The notes under the pieces: generated by a model
Told to the model about the DNA's origin: nothing
Database searches by the model: none
Seen by the model: the letters and a program-made list of their open reading frames with translations, nothing else
Assembly: GCA_036396795.1 (NCBI GenBank)
Contig: DASWKF010000032.1
Coordinates: 14,549-78,548, forward strand
Reading direction: 5' to 3'
DNA: 64,000 nt
Source: JAHEEM01 sp036396795
GTDB taxonomy: Bacteria > Pseudomonadota > Gammaproteobacteria > Steroidobacterales > Rariloculaceae
Program-made: the position numbers and the translations under genes
In this document: one piece after another, positions 56,191 through 64,000 of the stretch
Layout: the number at the start of each line of letters is the position of its first letter
Numbering within the stretch: position 1 is the stretch's first letter

Positions 56191-57735
56191 CTACCTCTGA
56201 AACATGTGCAGCATGCGGCGCGTGACGGCAAAACCGCCGGCGATATTGACGCTCGTGATCAGCACCGTAACGCCGGCAATCCACATGACCCAGGTTTCAG
56301 GCGAGCTGATCTGCAACACCGCGCCGATGATGATGATGCTGCTGATCGCGTTGGTCACGCTCATGAGCGGCGTGTGCAGAGCGGGGGTCACGTTCCAGAT
56401 CACCATGTAGCCGACGAAACAGGCCAGCACGAAGACGGTGAAGTGCGCCATGAACGACGCCGGTGCGACGGCGCCCAGCCCCAACAAGGCGAGACCGCCA
56501 ATGCCGAAGGTCAGGAGCGGTGCAAGCCAGGCCGGCGCCTTTGGCTTGGGCGGCGCCGGCGGCGCCGCTGCCACCGCGGGTTTCTTCGGAGCGGCGCTGA
56601 GCTTGGGCGCCGGCGGCGGCCAGGTGATCATCTTGTCCTTGGCGACCGTCGCGCCGCGAATTACCTCGTCCGTCATATCGACGACGAGCTCGCCGTTCTT
56701 CTCCGGGCACATATCGCTGAGCAGGTGCCGCAGGTTCGTGCCGTAGAGCTGGCTCGATTGCGCAGCCAAGCGGCTGGGCAAATCCGTGTAGCCGATCAGC
56801 GTGACACCATGCTTGCGCACCACCTCGTGGGGCTCCGTCAGCTCGCAGTTGCCGCCCTGCTCCGCCGCGAGATCGACGATGACGCTGCCGGGCCGCATCG
56901 ACTTGACCATCGCCGCCGTGATCAGCTTGGGCGCAGGTTTGCCCGGGATCAGCGCCGTGGTGATGATGATGTCGACCTCGGCGGCTTGCCGAGCGAAAAG
57001 CTCCATCTCCGCTTTGATGAACGCCTCGCTCATGACCTTGGCGTAGCCCCCCTCGCCCGAGCCCTCTTCCTCGAAGTCGAGCTCGAGAAACTCGCCGTCC
57101 ATGCTTTCCACCTCCTCTTTGACTTCGGGCCGCGTGTCGAATGCACGCACGATCGCGCCCAGACTTCGCGCGGCCCCGATGGCGGAGAGCCCCGCGACGC
57201 CGGCGCCGATGATCAGCACCTTCGCGGGAGGGATCTTGCCGGCCGCCGTTATCTGGCCGGTAAAGAAACGACCGAAGTGCTGTGCCGCTTCGATCACGGC
57301 GCGGTAGCCGGCGATGTTTGCCATCGAGCTCAGCGCGTCCATCTTTTGCGCGCGTGAGATGCGCGGAATGCTGTCCATCGCCAGCGTGGTTACGCCGAGC
57401 TTGGCAAGCTTCTCGAGCAACTCGGGATTCTGTCCCGGCCACAGGAAGCAAATCAGCACTTGGCCCTCGTGCAGGAGCCTCAGCTCGTCGTTGCTACCCG
57501 TCATCGGCGCGCGCACCTTTAGGATGATGTCGCTTTCGGACCAGAGGCGGCGGGCATCGTCGACGACCTCGATGCCGGCGTTCCGGTAAGCCTCGTCGCC
57601 GAAGCTCGCTGCGACCCCGGCGCCCGATTCGACGGCAACGTCGAAGCCGAGCTTGTTGATCTGGGCGGCGACCTCCGGCGGAGCGGCGACGCGCCTCTCG
57701 TCTGGGAAAGTCTCCCTGGCAATAGCAACTCTCAT
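56191..57735 (-). CDS. pntA: NAD(P) transhydrogenase alpha subunit
   Basis: 514 aa, the long form with both the NAD-binding domain I and the membrane segment. MRVAIARETFPDERRVAAPP, the VLIIGAGVAGLSAIGAARSL Rossmann site, and RAFDTRPEVKEEVESMDGEF are characteristic. A Pro/Ala-rich linker (about 385-415) precedes the C-terminal helices. AGGAGGTG lies 7 bases before the ATG, a strong ribosome site. First gene of pntA-pntB. Confidence 0.97.
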   Translation of the reverse strand: MRVAIARETFPDERRVAAPPEVAAQINKLGFDVAVESGAGVAASFGDEAYRNAGIEVVDDARRLWSESDIILKVRAPMTGSNDELRLLHEGQVLICFLWPGQNPELLEKLAKLGVTTLAMDSIPRISRAQKMDALSSMANIAGYRAVIEAAQHFGRFFTGQITAAGKIPPAKVLIIGAGVAGLSAIGAARSLGAIVRAFDTRPEVKEEVESMDGEFLELDFEEEGSGEGGYAKVMSEAFIKAEMELFARQAAEVDIIITTALIPGKPAPKLITAAMVKSMRPGSVIVDLAAEQGGNCELTEPHEVVRKHGVTLIGYTDLPSRLAAQSSQLYGTNLRHLLSDMCPEKNGELVVDMTDEVIRGATVAKDKMITWPPPAPKLSAAPKKPAVAAAPPAPPKPKAPAWLAPLLTFGIGGLALLGLGAVAPASFMAHFTVFVLACFVGYMVIWNVTPALHTPLMSVTNAISSIIIIGAVLQISSPETWVMWIAGVTVLITSVNIAGGFAVTRRMLHMFQR

Positions 57736-57880
57736 ACGGCTTCACCTCCTCGCCACGGCGAGTAACGGTCTGATTCATCGGGATATCTGGCGCACGCTCT
57801 TATCGTGCCGCGGGCCGGCGGTACACGCCGCTCGCCAGTGCCTCGTTAAGTCAGGCGCGATTGTAAACAAATCGGCCAGC

Positions 57881-57897
57881 GCGGTCCCGCCGACCGC
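57881..57897 (-). terminator. possible terminator after the sigma-factor operon
   Basis: GCGGTC, a CCGCC loop, then GACCGC makes a 6-bp GC stem. It is 57 bases past the stop of the DUF3106 gene, the last gene of the ECF operon. On the minus strand a moderately T-rich GATTTGTTTAC follows 9 bases later. Weak evidence. Confidence 0.3.
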
Positions 57898-57953
57898 GGC
57901 CGATGCCTCGTCCGCCTGCTCGACTGCGCCGCGTCGGCCCTCCGGGCCTTCGG

Positions 57954-58397
57954 CTATCGCTCGCGGGACCGCCGAAGCTGCTCGCGCCTTTGATCTCTGA
58001 ACTGGCGCTGCAACTCCAAGCGCCGCTCCGGCGGCAGGCGCTGGAAGCGCCTATAGGCGTTCTGAATTCGGCTGCGAGCGCTGGGGTCCAAGCGCCGGTA
58101 TTCGACATACCGCTCGCGTATTGCCCGCCGCTGATCGTCGTCCAAGGCCGCCCAGCGCTCGAACCGGCTCATCGCCTGCTCGCGCTCGCTCGGGCTCATC
58201 TGCAACCACCGCTCGGCTCCGGTGGCGATCTGCTGCTGTCGCTCGGGATCGAGCTCACCCCAGGTTTCGGCATGCTCGGCGAGCAGGCGTTGCTGCGCCG
58301 AGCTGAGCTCGTCCCACGGCAGACCCTGCGCCGCCGCGAGCTGCGCACAAGCGAAAAGGCCCGCGGCCATAACCGCCAGGTTGAAGTTTCTATTCAT
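57954..58397 (-). CDS. exported DUF3106-like protein
   Basis: 147 aa from the ATG at 58397 (GGGAGG 7 bases upstream; an ATG at 58400 is also possible). A signal peptide ends at ALA-A (about 23). The rest is helical and Arg/Gln-rich with LSSAQQRLLAEHAETWGEL and WLQMSPSEREQAMSRFERWA, the DUF3106 repeats. It is the last gene in the sigma-factor operon and starts 8 bases inside the preceding gene. Possibly a periplasmic sensor partner, like CpxP/ZraP-type helical proteins, by inference. Confidence 0.75.
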   Translation of the reverse strand: MNRNFNLAVMAAGLFACAQLAAAQGLPWDELSSAQQRLLAEHAETWGELDPERQQQIATGAERWLQMSPSEREQAMSRFERWAALDDDQRRAIRERYVEYRRLDPSARSRIQNAYRRFQRLPPERRLELQRQFRDQRREQLRRSRER

Positions 58398-58635
58398 CAT
58401 CCGCCTCCCGACGGGCGTCAGCCGGGGTCTCGTCGCCTTGCTGCCCTTCGGTCTCCAACCGCGCGACCGCCAACCACTCTTCGTCCGTGCCCTGCCAGCT
58501 TCCAAGGTAGGCTAGGAAATCCAAGTCAGGCGCCTCCTCCGCGCCTTCGCTGGCGGCGGACAGCACCTGCAGCAGCGCGAGACTCATGAGCCGCAAGCCC
58601 CAACGGCGCGAAGACTTGCCGTCAGCCGACGCCAT
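58390..58635 (-). CDS. small protein in the ECF sigma operon
   Basis: 81 aa from the ATG at 58635 (AGGAGA 6 bases upstream). Residues 12-28 are hydrophobic (WGLRLMSLALLQVLSAAS), a signal or anchor. The rest is acidic with a PDLDFLAYLGSWQGTDEEWL block. It overlaps both neighbours: its start is 14 bases inside the DUF3619-like gene and its end 8 bases inside DUF3106. No assigned function. The larger open frame to 59007 upstream is a shadow. Confidence 0.65.
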   Translation of the reverse strand: MASADGKSSRRWGLRLMSLALLQVLSAASEGAEEAPDLDFLAYLGSWQGTDEEWLAVARLETEGQQGDETPADARREADDE

Positions 58636-59029
58636 CCTGAGTCTCCTCCGTGCCCTCGCCCAAGGCCTGGTTGTCGAGCCAACTGTAGAACTCGAGCTCC
58701 GCCAGCATGTCGAGCTCCTCATCCCCGAGCAGCAGCTCGAGATCCGCCGCGACCATGGTGCCGAACTGCGCGTCGACCGCCGTCGGCGCGGGGCTTTGCG
58801 GGCTCTGCAGCATGACGAGCAATACCACCGCGGCGGCGGCGGCGGCGGCCGCGAAACCGAGGTTTCTCGGGGCCGCGAAAACAGGCCTGCGGAGCTCCGC
58901 CAGAGCCTCGCGACGCGCTTCGCGCAGACGCGCCCGCTCAGTCGCATCGATCTCCGCGACGCTGCGCTCGAACAACGCGTTCGCGCGACGTTCGAGCTGC
59001 TCTGCATCCTTGGTTTCTCTGATCGTCAT
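58622..59029 (-). CDS. DUF3619-like membrane protein, candidate anti-sigma factor
   Basis: 135 aa; the ATG at 59029 overlaps the sigma-factor stop (TGATG). The N-terminal 50 residues are charged and helical (DATERARLREARREALAELR), probably cytosolic. One membrane helix follows (FAAAAAAAAVVLLVMLQS, about 59-76), then an acidic periplasmic part ending in DEELDMLAELEFYSWLDN. This layout, next to an ECF sigma factor, fits a membrane anti-sigma factor; the family (DUF3619-like) often pairs with such sigma genes. Function not proven. Confidence 0.6.
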   Translation of the reverse strand: MTIRETKDAEQLERRANALFERSVAEIDATERARLREARREALAELRRPVFAAPRNLGFAAAAAAAAVVLLVMLQSPQSPAPTAVDAQFGTMVAADLELLLGDEELDMLAELEFYSWLDNQALGEGTEETQDGVG

Positions 59030-59619
59030 CAATAGTGCTCGCCGAGTAGTCGCTGAAGCCGATGAACGGCGCGCGAGTAATGCGTCTTTACACTGCCATC
59101 GGAGCAGCCCATCGCCTTGGCGGTCTGCTCGACGCTCAGACCCTCGAAATTCCTGAGCATGAACGCTTCGCGCTGGCGGGCCGGCAACGAGGCCAGCCCC
59201 GACTCGAGCGCCGCCAGCGCGCCTTCGCCCGTGAGCAGGTCGAACGGATCGCTGGGCGTCGGATCGCGCGCATCCGCGACCGGGTCGGGCTCGTCGCCTT
59301 GAAGGCCGCCGAAAAACTTGAGCACTGAGTCTCTCACGCGTCGGCGCCGATGCCAGTCATGGACGCGATTGCGCAGAATTCTGTAGAACAAGGGCCGCCA
59401 TTCGTCCGCCGGCCTTCGAGCGTAACGTCGAGCGAGGCTGATCATCGCGTCCTGCACGATATCCAGAGCGTCATCCGCGTCACCGATGCTCATCGAGGCG
59501 ATACGATAGGCTCGTGCCTCCACCTCGCGCAGAAAGCGATCCAACCGAAGCTCCAGCGCCAGCTCTCGGTCTTCCTCGATCAGGCGCCCGCTCCCGCTTG
59601 CTAATGTCGCGACCGACAT
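59029..59619 (-). CDS. ECF-type RNA polymerase sigma factor
   Basis: 196 aa. Region 2 has YRIASMSIGDADDALDIVQD and RPLFYRILRNRVHDWHRRRR; region 4 has LPARQREAFMLRNFEGLSVE and MGCSDGSVKTHYSRAVHRL. No region 3 is present, as in ECF sigma factors. The first gene of a four-gene overlapping operon with a candidate anti-sigma and two small exported or anchored proteins. It is divergent from priA across 226 bp, where an autoregulated promoter would be expected; no clear -35/-10 pair for its own group is recognisable. Confidence 0.92.
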   Translation of the reverse strand: MSVATLASGSGRLIEEDRELALELRLDRFLREVEARAYRIASMSIGDADDALDIVQDAMISLARRYARRPADEWRPLFYRILRNRVHDWHRRRRVRDSVLKFFGGLQGDEPDPVADARDPTPSDPFDLLTGEGALAALESGLASLPARQREAFMLRNFEGLSVEQTAKAMGCSDGSVKTHYSRAVHRLQRLLGEHY

Positions 59620-59845
59620 CGTCCTAGGTGACTTCGACCAACGAGTACGGTGTCATCATACGCGCCCATTTCCACTCGACGCATCCTATCGCCATCGCTC
59701 AAGATAACGCCCCCGAAAGCCAATCGTTGACAGGAGAAGCGAACCCGGCCCGGCCAAGTCGTTCTCGGGCGCGGCGCGGTCGAATCGCGGCGATTCAGCG
59801 ACGCGCGCAGCGACCGCAAAAGACTATGTCAAACAGCGCCGATCG

Positions 59846-62062
59846 ATGCCGCCAAGTACGATGACCCAAGAAAACCCGGTTACGCGTGTGGCGGTGCCGC
59901 TGCCGATCCCCGAGCCGCTCGAGTATCGTTGGCCCGGACCGGGGCCCGCGCCGGCCGCCGGCTGCCGCGTCCGGGTGCCGGTCGGCGCGCGCAGGTATAC
60001 GGGTCTTGCCCTCGAAACCCTGCCCGCGGGCGCCGTCGACCCGAAGCGCCTCAAGAAGATCGAGAAGCTCCTCGACCCGGAGCCGCTGATCGATGCCGGC
60101 CTGCTGCAAACGCTCCGCTGGTGCTCCGAGTACTACCACCATCCTCTCGGCGAGGTCGCGAGCCTGGCTCTGCCGTCGCTGCTCCGCCGCGGTGCAAGCG
60201 CCTTCCCGCCGCCGGAGGCGGTCTGGGGCTTGACCACCGCAGGCAGAACCGTGGACAAGGCGACGCTTGCTCGACGAGCGCCCCGGCAAGCACGGGCACT
60301 CGAAATCCTCGAGCAGGCCGGCGATCGGCCGGAAGCGGAGCTGCGCGAGCTTGAGCTGCCGCGGACATTGCTCGAGCGGCTCGCGGAGAAGGGCTGGGCG
60401 TCGAAGGCGGAGCGTCCCGCCCCGAACTCGTCGGCCGACCGCCGCGGCGCGTCGGTGGAGCTGCCGCCGCTGACGCCGGATCAGCAAGCCGTGCTACGTC
60501 AGGTCGCCGAGGCGAAGGCGGGTTATCAAGCTTGTCTGCTGCACGGCGTCACGGGCAGCGGCAAGACTGAGGTCTACATGCGGCTGGTGCAGGAGCAACT
60601 CGCTCGAGGGCGGCAGAGCCTCCTGCTCGTTCCGGAAATCAGCCTGACGCCCCAGCTCGTTGGTCGGCTGACGCGTCGATTCGGGCCGCGGCTCGCTCTG
60701 ATGCATTCCGGCTTGACCGACCGACAGCGGCTCCGCGCCTGGCAGGACTGTCGCTCGGGGCGCGCGGGGCTGATCGTCGGCACGCGTTCCGCGGTGCTCG
60801 CGCCGCTCCGCGAGCCGGGGCTCATCATCGTCGACGAGGAGCACGATCTCTCATATAAGCAGCAAGAGGGGTTCCGCTACTCGGCCAGGGACGTCGCCGT
60901 CTATCGTGCCAAGCAACTCGGCCTGCCGATCGTGCTCGGCTCGGCTACGCCGTCTCTGGAGAGTTTCCACAATGCGCAGACCGGCCGCTATCGCCTGCTC
61001 GAGCTGCCGAAGCGGATCGGCTCCGCCGGCGATCCCAGCTTGCGCATCATCGATCTCAGCCGTCACGCAGCTCGCAACGGGCTGTCGACGCCGTTGCTCG
61101 AGTCGATCGAGCGGCATTTGGGCGCGGGCAATCAAATCATGCTGTTTCTCAACCGTCGCGGGTTTGCGCCGGTGTTGTTCTGTCCGAATTGCCGCGCGAC
61201 TGAGGATTGCCGGCGCTGCGATTCGCGCATGACGATCCACTCAACCGGAGGACGCCTGCGTTGCCATCACTGCGGCGCCGAGCGCCCCCTGGTTTGGAGA
61301 TGCGAACAGTGCGGCAGCGAGCGCGTCGCCGTCGGCGCCGGCACGCAGCGCGTCAGCGACGAGCTTCGCGCCTTGTTTCCTGACGCGCGAATCGCGCGGC
61401 TGGATCGAGACGCGACCGCTAGAAAAGGGTCATTGGCAGGCGTCCTGGAGGACGTCGAGCGCGGCGAGATCCGAATTCTCGTAGGCACGCAGATGCTGAC
61501 CAAGGGCCACGATTTTCCGAATGTCACGCTGGTCGGCGTGCTCAATGCCGATCAGGGGTTGTTCGGCACGGATTTCCGCTGCGACGAGCGGCTCGCCCAG
61601 ACCATTTTTCAGGTCTCCGGCCGGGCCGGCCGGGCCGAGCGGCCCGGCGAGGTGCTGGTTCAAACGCACTATCCGACCCACCCGTTGTTCGAATGCCTGC
61701 GGCAACACGACTACCGCCGCGTGCTCGACCTCATGCAGGAGCAGCGGCGGGAAGCGAATTGGCCGCCGTTCAGTCATCTGATGCTATGGAGCGCTCAGGC
61801 GACACGACGCGACCGGGTTTACGAGTTTCTGGGCCGGGTCGTCGAAGCCGCCCGTGCGCGCGACGCCACGGTCGGCGTGCTCGGCCCGGCGCCGGCGAGC
61901 CCCGAGCGACGCGGCGGTAACTTTCGCGCTCAAGTGCTGATGCAGTGCCGTCAGCGCCCATCGCTGCACGACCTCGCCCGCGATCTGTTGCCGCAGCTAC
62001 GAAGCTGGCCGGAATCGCGCCGAGTCCGCTGGTCCATCGACGTCGATCCGGCGGAGATCTGA
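59846..62062 (+). CDS. priA: primosomal protein N' (helicase PriA)
   Basis: 738 aa. It restarts stalled replication forks. The N-terminal DNA-binding domain is present (VAVPLPIPEPLEY). Walker A is GVTGSGKTEVYMRL, DEEH box IIVDEEHDLSYKQQEGFRYS, and the zinc region has CPNCRATEDCRRC and CHHCGAERPLVWRCEQC. GTQMLTKGHDFPNVTLVG is motif V. The start may instead be the ATG at 59861. Followed by argS. Confidence 0.96.
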   Translation: MPPSTMTQENPVTRVAVPLPIPEPLEYRWPGPGPAPAAGCRVRVPVGARRYTGLALETLPAGAVDPKRLKKIEKLLDPEPLIDAGLLQTLRWCSEYYHHPLGEVASLALPSLLRRGASAFPPPEAVWGLTTAGRTVDKATLARRAPRQARALEILEQAGDRPEAELRELELPRTLLERLAEKGWASKAERPAPNSSADRRGASVELPPLTPDQQAVLRQVAEAKAGYQACLLHGVTGSGKTEVYMRLVQEQLARGRQSLLLVPEISLTPQLVGRLTRRFGPRLALMHSGLTDRQRLRAWQDCRSGRAGLIVGTRSAVLAPLREPGLIIVDEEHDLSYKQQEGFRYSARDVAVYRAKQLGLPIVLGSATPSLESFHNAQTGRYRLLELPKRIGSAGDPSLRIIDLSRHAARNGLSTPLLESIERHLGAGNQIMLFLNRRGFAPVLFCPNCRATEDCRRCDSRMTIHSTGGRLRCHHCGAERPLVWRCEQCGSERVAVGAGTQRVSDELRALFPDARIARLDRDATARKGSLAGVLEDVERGEIRILVGTQMLTKGHDFPNVTLVGVLNADQGLFGTDFRCDERLAQTIFQVSGRAGRAERPGEVLVQTHYPTHPLFECLRQHDYRRVLDLMQEQRREANWPPFSHLMLWSAQATRRDRVYEFLGRVVEAARARDATVGVLGPAPASPERRGGNFRAQVLMQCRQRPSLHDLARDLLPQLRSWPESRRVRWSIDVDPAEI

Positions 62063-62083
62063 CGCCCGTTGGAGGCGTTCGGG

Positions 62084-62089
62084 TAGAAT
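62084..62089 (+). promoter_or_regulatory. argS: candidate -10 box of argS
   Basis: GGTAGAATCGCG contains TAGAAT, 30 bases before the TTG start of argS and 21 after the priA stop. No clear -35 box is seen, so confidence is low. Confidence 0.35.
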
Positions 62090-62119
62090 CGCGCACTCAC
62101 TGTAAGGCTTGCGAATACA

Positions 62120-63868
62120 TTGCGCGCCCAACTCGATTATTTGCTCAGAGAAGCCCTTGCCCATGTGACCGCGGATCATGGTCCCGTGCAACCGGGGGAT
62201 CTGGAGCCGCAGCTCGAGCGCACCCGCGATCCCCGTCACGGAGATTTCACCAGCAACGTCGCGCTGCGACTCGCCAAACCCCTGGCCCGCCGACCGCGCG
62301 AGCTCGCCGAGGAGCTGATCGCGGCGCTGCCGGCGTCCCCGCTGATCGAGCGCGCCGAGGTGGCCGGGCCCGGCTTCATCAATCTGCGGCTCTCGCCCGG
62401 CGCTTATGAGCAGGAGCTCCTGGCCATCATCGAAGACGGTCCGAGCTATGGCTGCTCGGAGCTCGGCGCCGGTCAGCGCATCATCGTCGAGTACGTATCC
62501 GCGAATCCGACCGGGCCGCTGCATGTCGGCCACGGCCGCCATGCGGCCTATGGAGCCTCCTTGGCGAGCCTATTGCGTGCCACCAGCCATGAGGTGCATG
62601 AGGAATACTATGTCAACGATGCCGGCCGCCAGATGGAGATATTGGCCGCGAGCGTGTGGCTGCGTTACGCCCAGCAGTTCGACGCGAGCCTGCCCTTCCC
62701 CGCCAATTGCTATCAGGGAGACTATGTCGCAGACATTGCCGCGCATCTGCGGCGGGGCCAAGCAGATTCGCTCTTCGCCGACCTCGATACGCTGCGGCCC
62801 TTGCTTGCGGGGAGCGATCTGGACAAGGAACAGCGGCTCGACCGCATCATCGCACAGATCAAGATCATGATCGGCGAGAGCGGCTTTCGCATCTTCCTGG
62901 ACGCGGCCCTCGACAACGTGCTTGCTGACATCAAGAACGACCTCTCGGAATTTGGAGTCGCGCCGCAGAATTGGTACTCCGAGCGCAGCCTCGCCGATAG
63001 CGGCGCCGTGGAGCGCGCCCTGGAAGTCCTTCGAGGCAATGGCATGCTCTACTCGAAGGACGGCGCCACCTGGTTTCGCGCGAGCGACTTCGGCGACGAG
63101 AAAGATCGCGTCGTCAGGCGGGAAAACGGCGTAACGACCTACTTCGCATCCGACATTGCGTATCACTTCGAGAAACGCGAGCGTGGCTTCACGCACCTGC
63201 TCGACGTCCTCGGCGCCGATCACCACGGCTACGTCGCGCGAGTCCGGGCCGGGCTCGAAGCCATGGGAGAGAGCCGTGATTGTCTGGAGGTTCGTCTGGT
63301 GCAGTTCGTCACCCTCTACCGAGGCGAGCAAAGGGCACAGATGTCGACTCGCTCCGGCGAATACGTGACGCTGCGGCAACTGCGCGCCGAAGTCGGCAAC
63401 GATGCCGCGCGATTCTTCTATGTGTCCAGATCGAACGACCAGCACTTGGACTTCGATCTCGAGCTTGCGAAGTCCCAATCGAACGACAATCCCGTTTACT
63501 ATGTGCAATATGCGCACGCAAGGGTTGCGAGCATGCTGAAGCGCATGGCCGACGCCGGGCTCGAGTACTCAGGTCCAGAGCGTAGCCGCCTTTCGCGCTT
63601 GACGGCACCGGAGGAGCACACCCTCATGGTGGCGTTGAGCCGCTATCCGGAGATCGTGCATCTCGCGGCCGTGAATCGCGCGCCCCAGCACGTGGTCCAC
63701 TATCTGCGCGAAACCGCCGCGGCCTTTCATGCCAGCTACAACGCCCATCGCGTGCTCGTCGATGACGACGAGCTTCGTGACGCTCGAGTCACCCTGGCGC
63801 TGGCTGCCCGGCAGGTCATCCACAACGGGCTGACGCTAGTCGGCGTCCGCGCCCCCGAGAGCATGTGA
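62120..63868 (+). CDS. argS: arginyl-tRNA synthetase
   Basis: 582 aa, class Ia. It attaches arginine to its tRNA. The TTG start (62120) gives MRAQLDYLLREALAHV, matching family N-termini. The HIGH-like motif is ANPTGPLHVGHGRHAAYGAS and the second signature is QMSTRSGEYVTLRQL (MSTRSG replaces KMSKS, usual in ArgRS). The C-terminal LTLVGVRAPESM is typical. It is followed by an ftsN-like gene with the stop overlapping a possible GTG start. Confidence 0.96.
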   Translation: MRAQLDYLLREALAHVTADHGPVQPGDLEPQLERTRDPRHGDFTSNVALRLAKPLARRPRELAEELIAALPASPLIERAEVAGPGFINLRLSPGAYEQELLAIIEDGPSYGCSELGAGQRIIVEYVSANPTGPLHVGHGRHAAYGASLASLLRATSHEVHEEYYVNDAGRQMEILAASVWLRYAQQFDASLPFPANCYQGDYVADIAAHLRRGQADSLFADLDTLRPLLAGSDLDKEQRLDRIIAQIKIMIGESGFRIFLDAALDNVLADIKNDLSEFGVAPQNWYSERSLADSGAVERALEVLRGNGMLYSKDGATWFRASDFGDEKDRVVRRENGVTTYFASDIAYHFEKRERGFTHLLDVLGADHHGYVARVRAGLEAMGESRDCLEVRLVQFVTLYRGEQRAQMSTRSGEYVTLRQLRAEVGNDAARFFYVSRSNDQHLDFDLELAKSQSNDNPVYYVQYAHARVASMLKRMADAGLEYSGPERSRLSRLTAPEEHTLMVALSRYPEIVHLAAVNRAPQHVVHYLRETAAAFHASYNAHRVLVDDDELRDARVTLALAARQVIHNGLTLVGVRAPESM

Positions 63869-63876
63869 GCCTCGCG

Positions 63877-64000
63877 ATGACCTCGAAGAAGCACTCGGGA
63901 AGCCGCAAACGCAGTCATGACGCGCCGGGTTGGGCCTGGATGCTGTTCGGCTTGTCGCTCGGACTGGTCGTTGCGGCCGCCGTCTACGTCAGCGGCCGCA
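63877..64000 (+). CDS. FtsN-like protein, N-terminus (3' end missing)
   Basis: Open from the ATG at 63877 (a GTG at 63865 overlaps the argS stop as GTGA) to the window end, 41 codons. The start MTSKKHSGSRKRSHDAPGWA is basic, then a membrane helix WMLFGLSLGLVVAAAVYVSG. This short basic tail with a single helix, immediately after argS, matches gammaproteobacterial FtsN (SPOR-domain division protein). The SPOR domain itself lies outside the window. Confidence 0.7.
   Translation, partial: MTSKKHSGSRKRSHDAPGWAWMLFGLSLGLVVAAAVYVSGR

Overview
The window is about 64 kb of ordinary, gene-dense, high-GC chromosome. The gene content and order point to a gammaproteobacterium: coaD-rsmD against ftsY-ftsE-ftsX-rpoH, rpmB-rpmG beside radC, coaBC-dut, pyrE-xth, gltB-gltD, pntA-pntB, and priA-argS-ftsN-like. 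I could not fix the genus. The mix (PDS-type two-component pair, Npt-like carrier, SO2930-type cytochrome fusion) suits a free-living, aerobic, deep-branching lineage (Steroidobacter/Woeseia/Nevskia-like), but that is inference. I saw no rRNA, tRNA, CRISPR, insertion sequence or prophage.

Layout. 1-5.2 kb (minus): exported proteins (histidine phosphatase, cupin, exported NADP-binding protein), a catalase, a GNAT-like protein and a peptidoglycan-binding-domain protein. 5.4-9.4 kb: DUF2061 membrane protein, glycogen phosphorylase coupled to a DUF2934 protein, and 6-phosphogluconolactonase. 9.6-15.5 kb: an Npt-like carrier, a Na/Pi cotransporter, and a lipoprotein fusing a sugar dehydrogenase to a diheme cytochrome. 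15.7-18.4 kb: a small glycan-type cluster (FkbM methyltransferase, GT4 glycosyltransferase, Zn-ribbon methyltransferase). 18.5-31.2 kb: housekeeping genes (trmB, Rieske, ampG, xth, pyrE, dut, coaBC, radC, rpmB, rpmG, fatty acid desaturase, mutM, ggt, coaD, rsmD). 31.3-34.8 kb: ftsY-ftsE-ftsX and rpoH. 34.8-39.5 kb: OmpA-family protein, Mpo1-like protein, NUDIX hydrolase, and a response regulator/histidine kinase pair resembling the proteobacterial dedicated sortase system. 39.5-45.7 kb: gltB-gltD. 46-54.7 kb: small lipoproteins, DUF924, thiolase, AGCS symporter, AEC carrier, YjdF-like protein, VOC protein, fructosamine kinase and HNH nuclease. 54.8-57.7 kb: pntA-pntB. 58-59.6 kb: an ECF sigma operon with tightly overlapped small genes. 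59.8-64 kb: priA, argS and the start of an ftsN-like gene.

Most notable points. (1) A perfect CIRCE inverted repeat sits over the likely promoter of rpoH, so HrcA probably represses the heat-shock sigma factor here. (2) A PDS-type two-component pair has no sortase or LPXTG substrate within reach. (3) The ECF sigma operon has a candidate membrane anti-sigma factor and two small exported or anchored partners. (4) An F420-reductase-like NADP-binding protein carries an export signal. (5) Several family members carry unusual extra domains (AGCS symporter, desaturase tail, dehydrogenase-cytochrome fusion).
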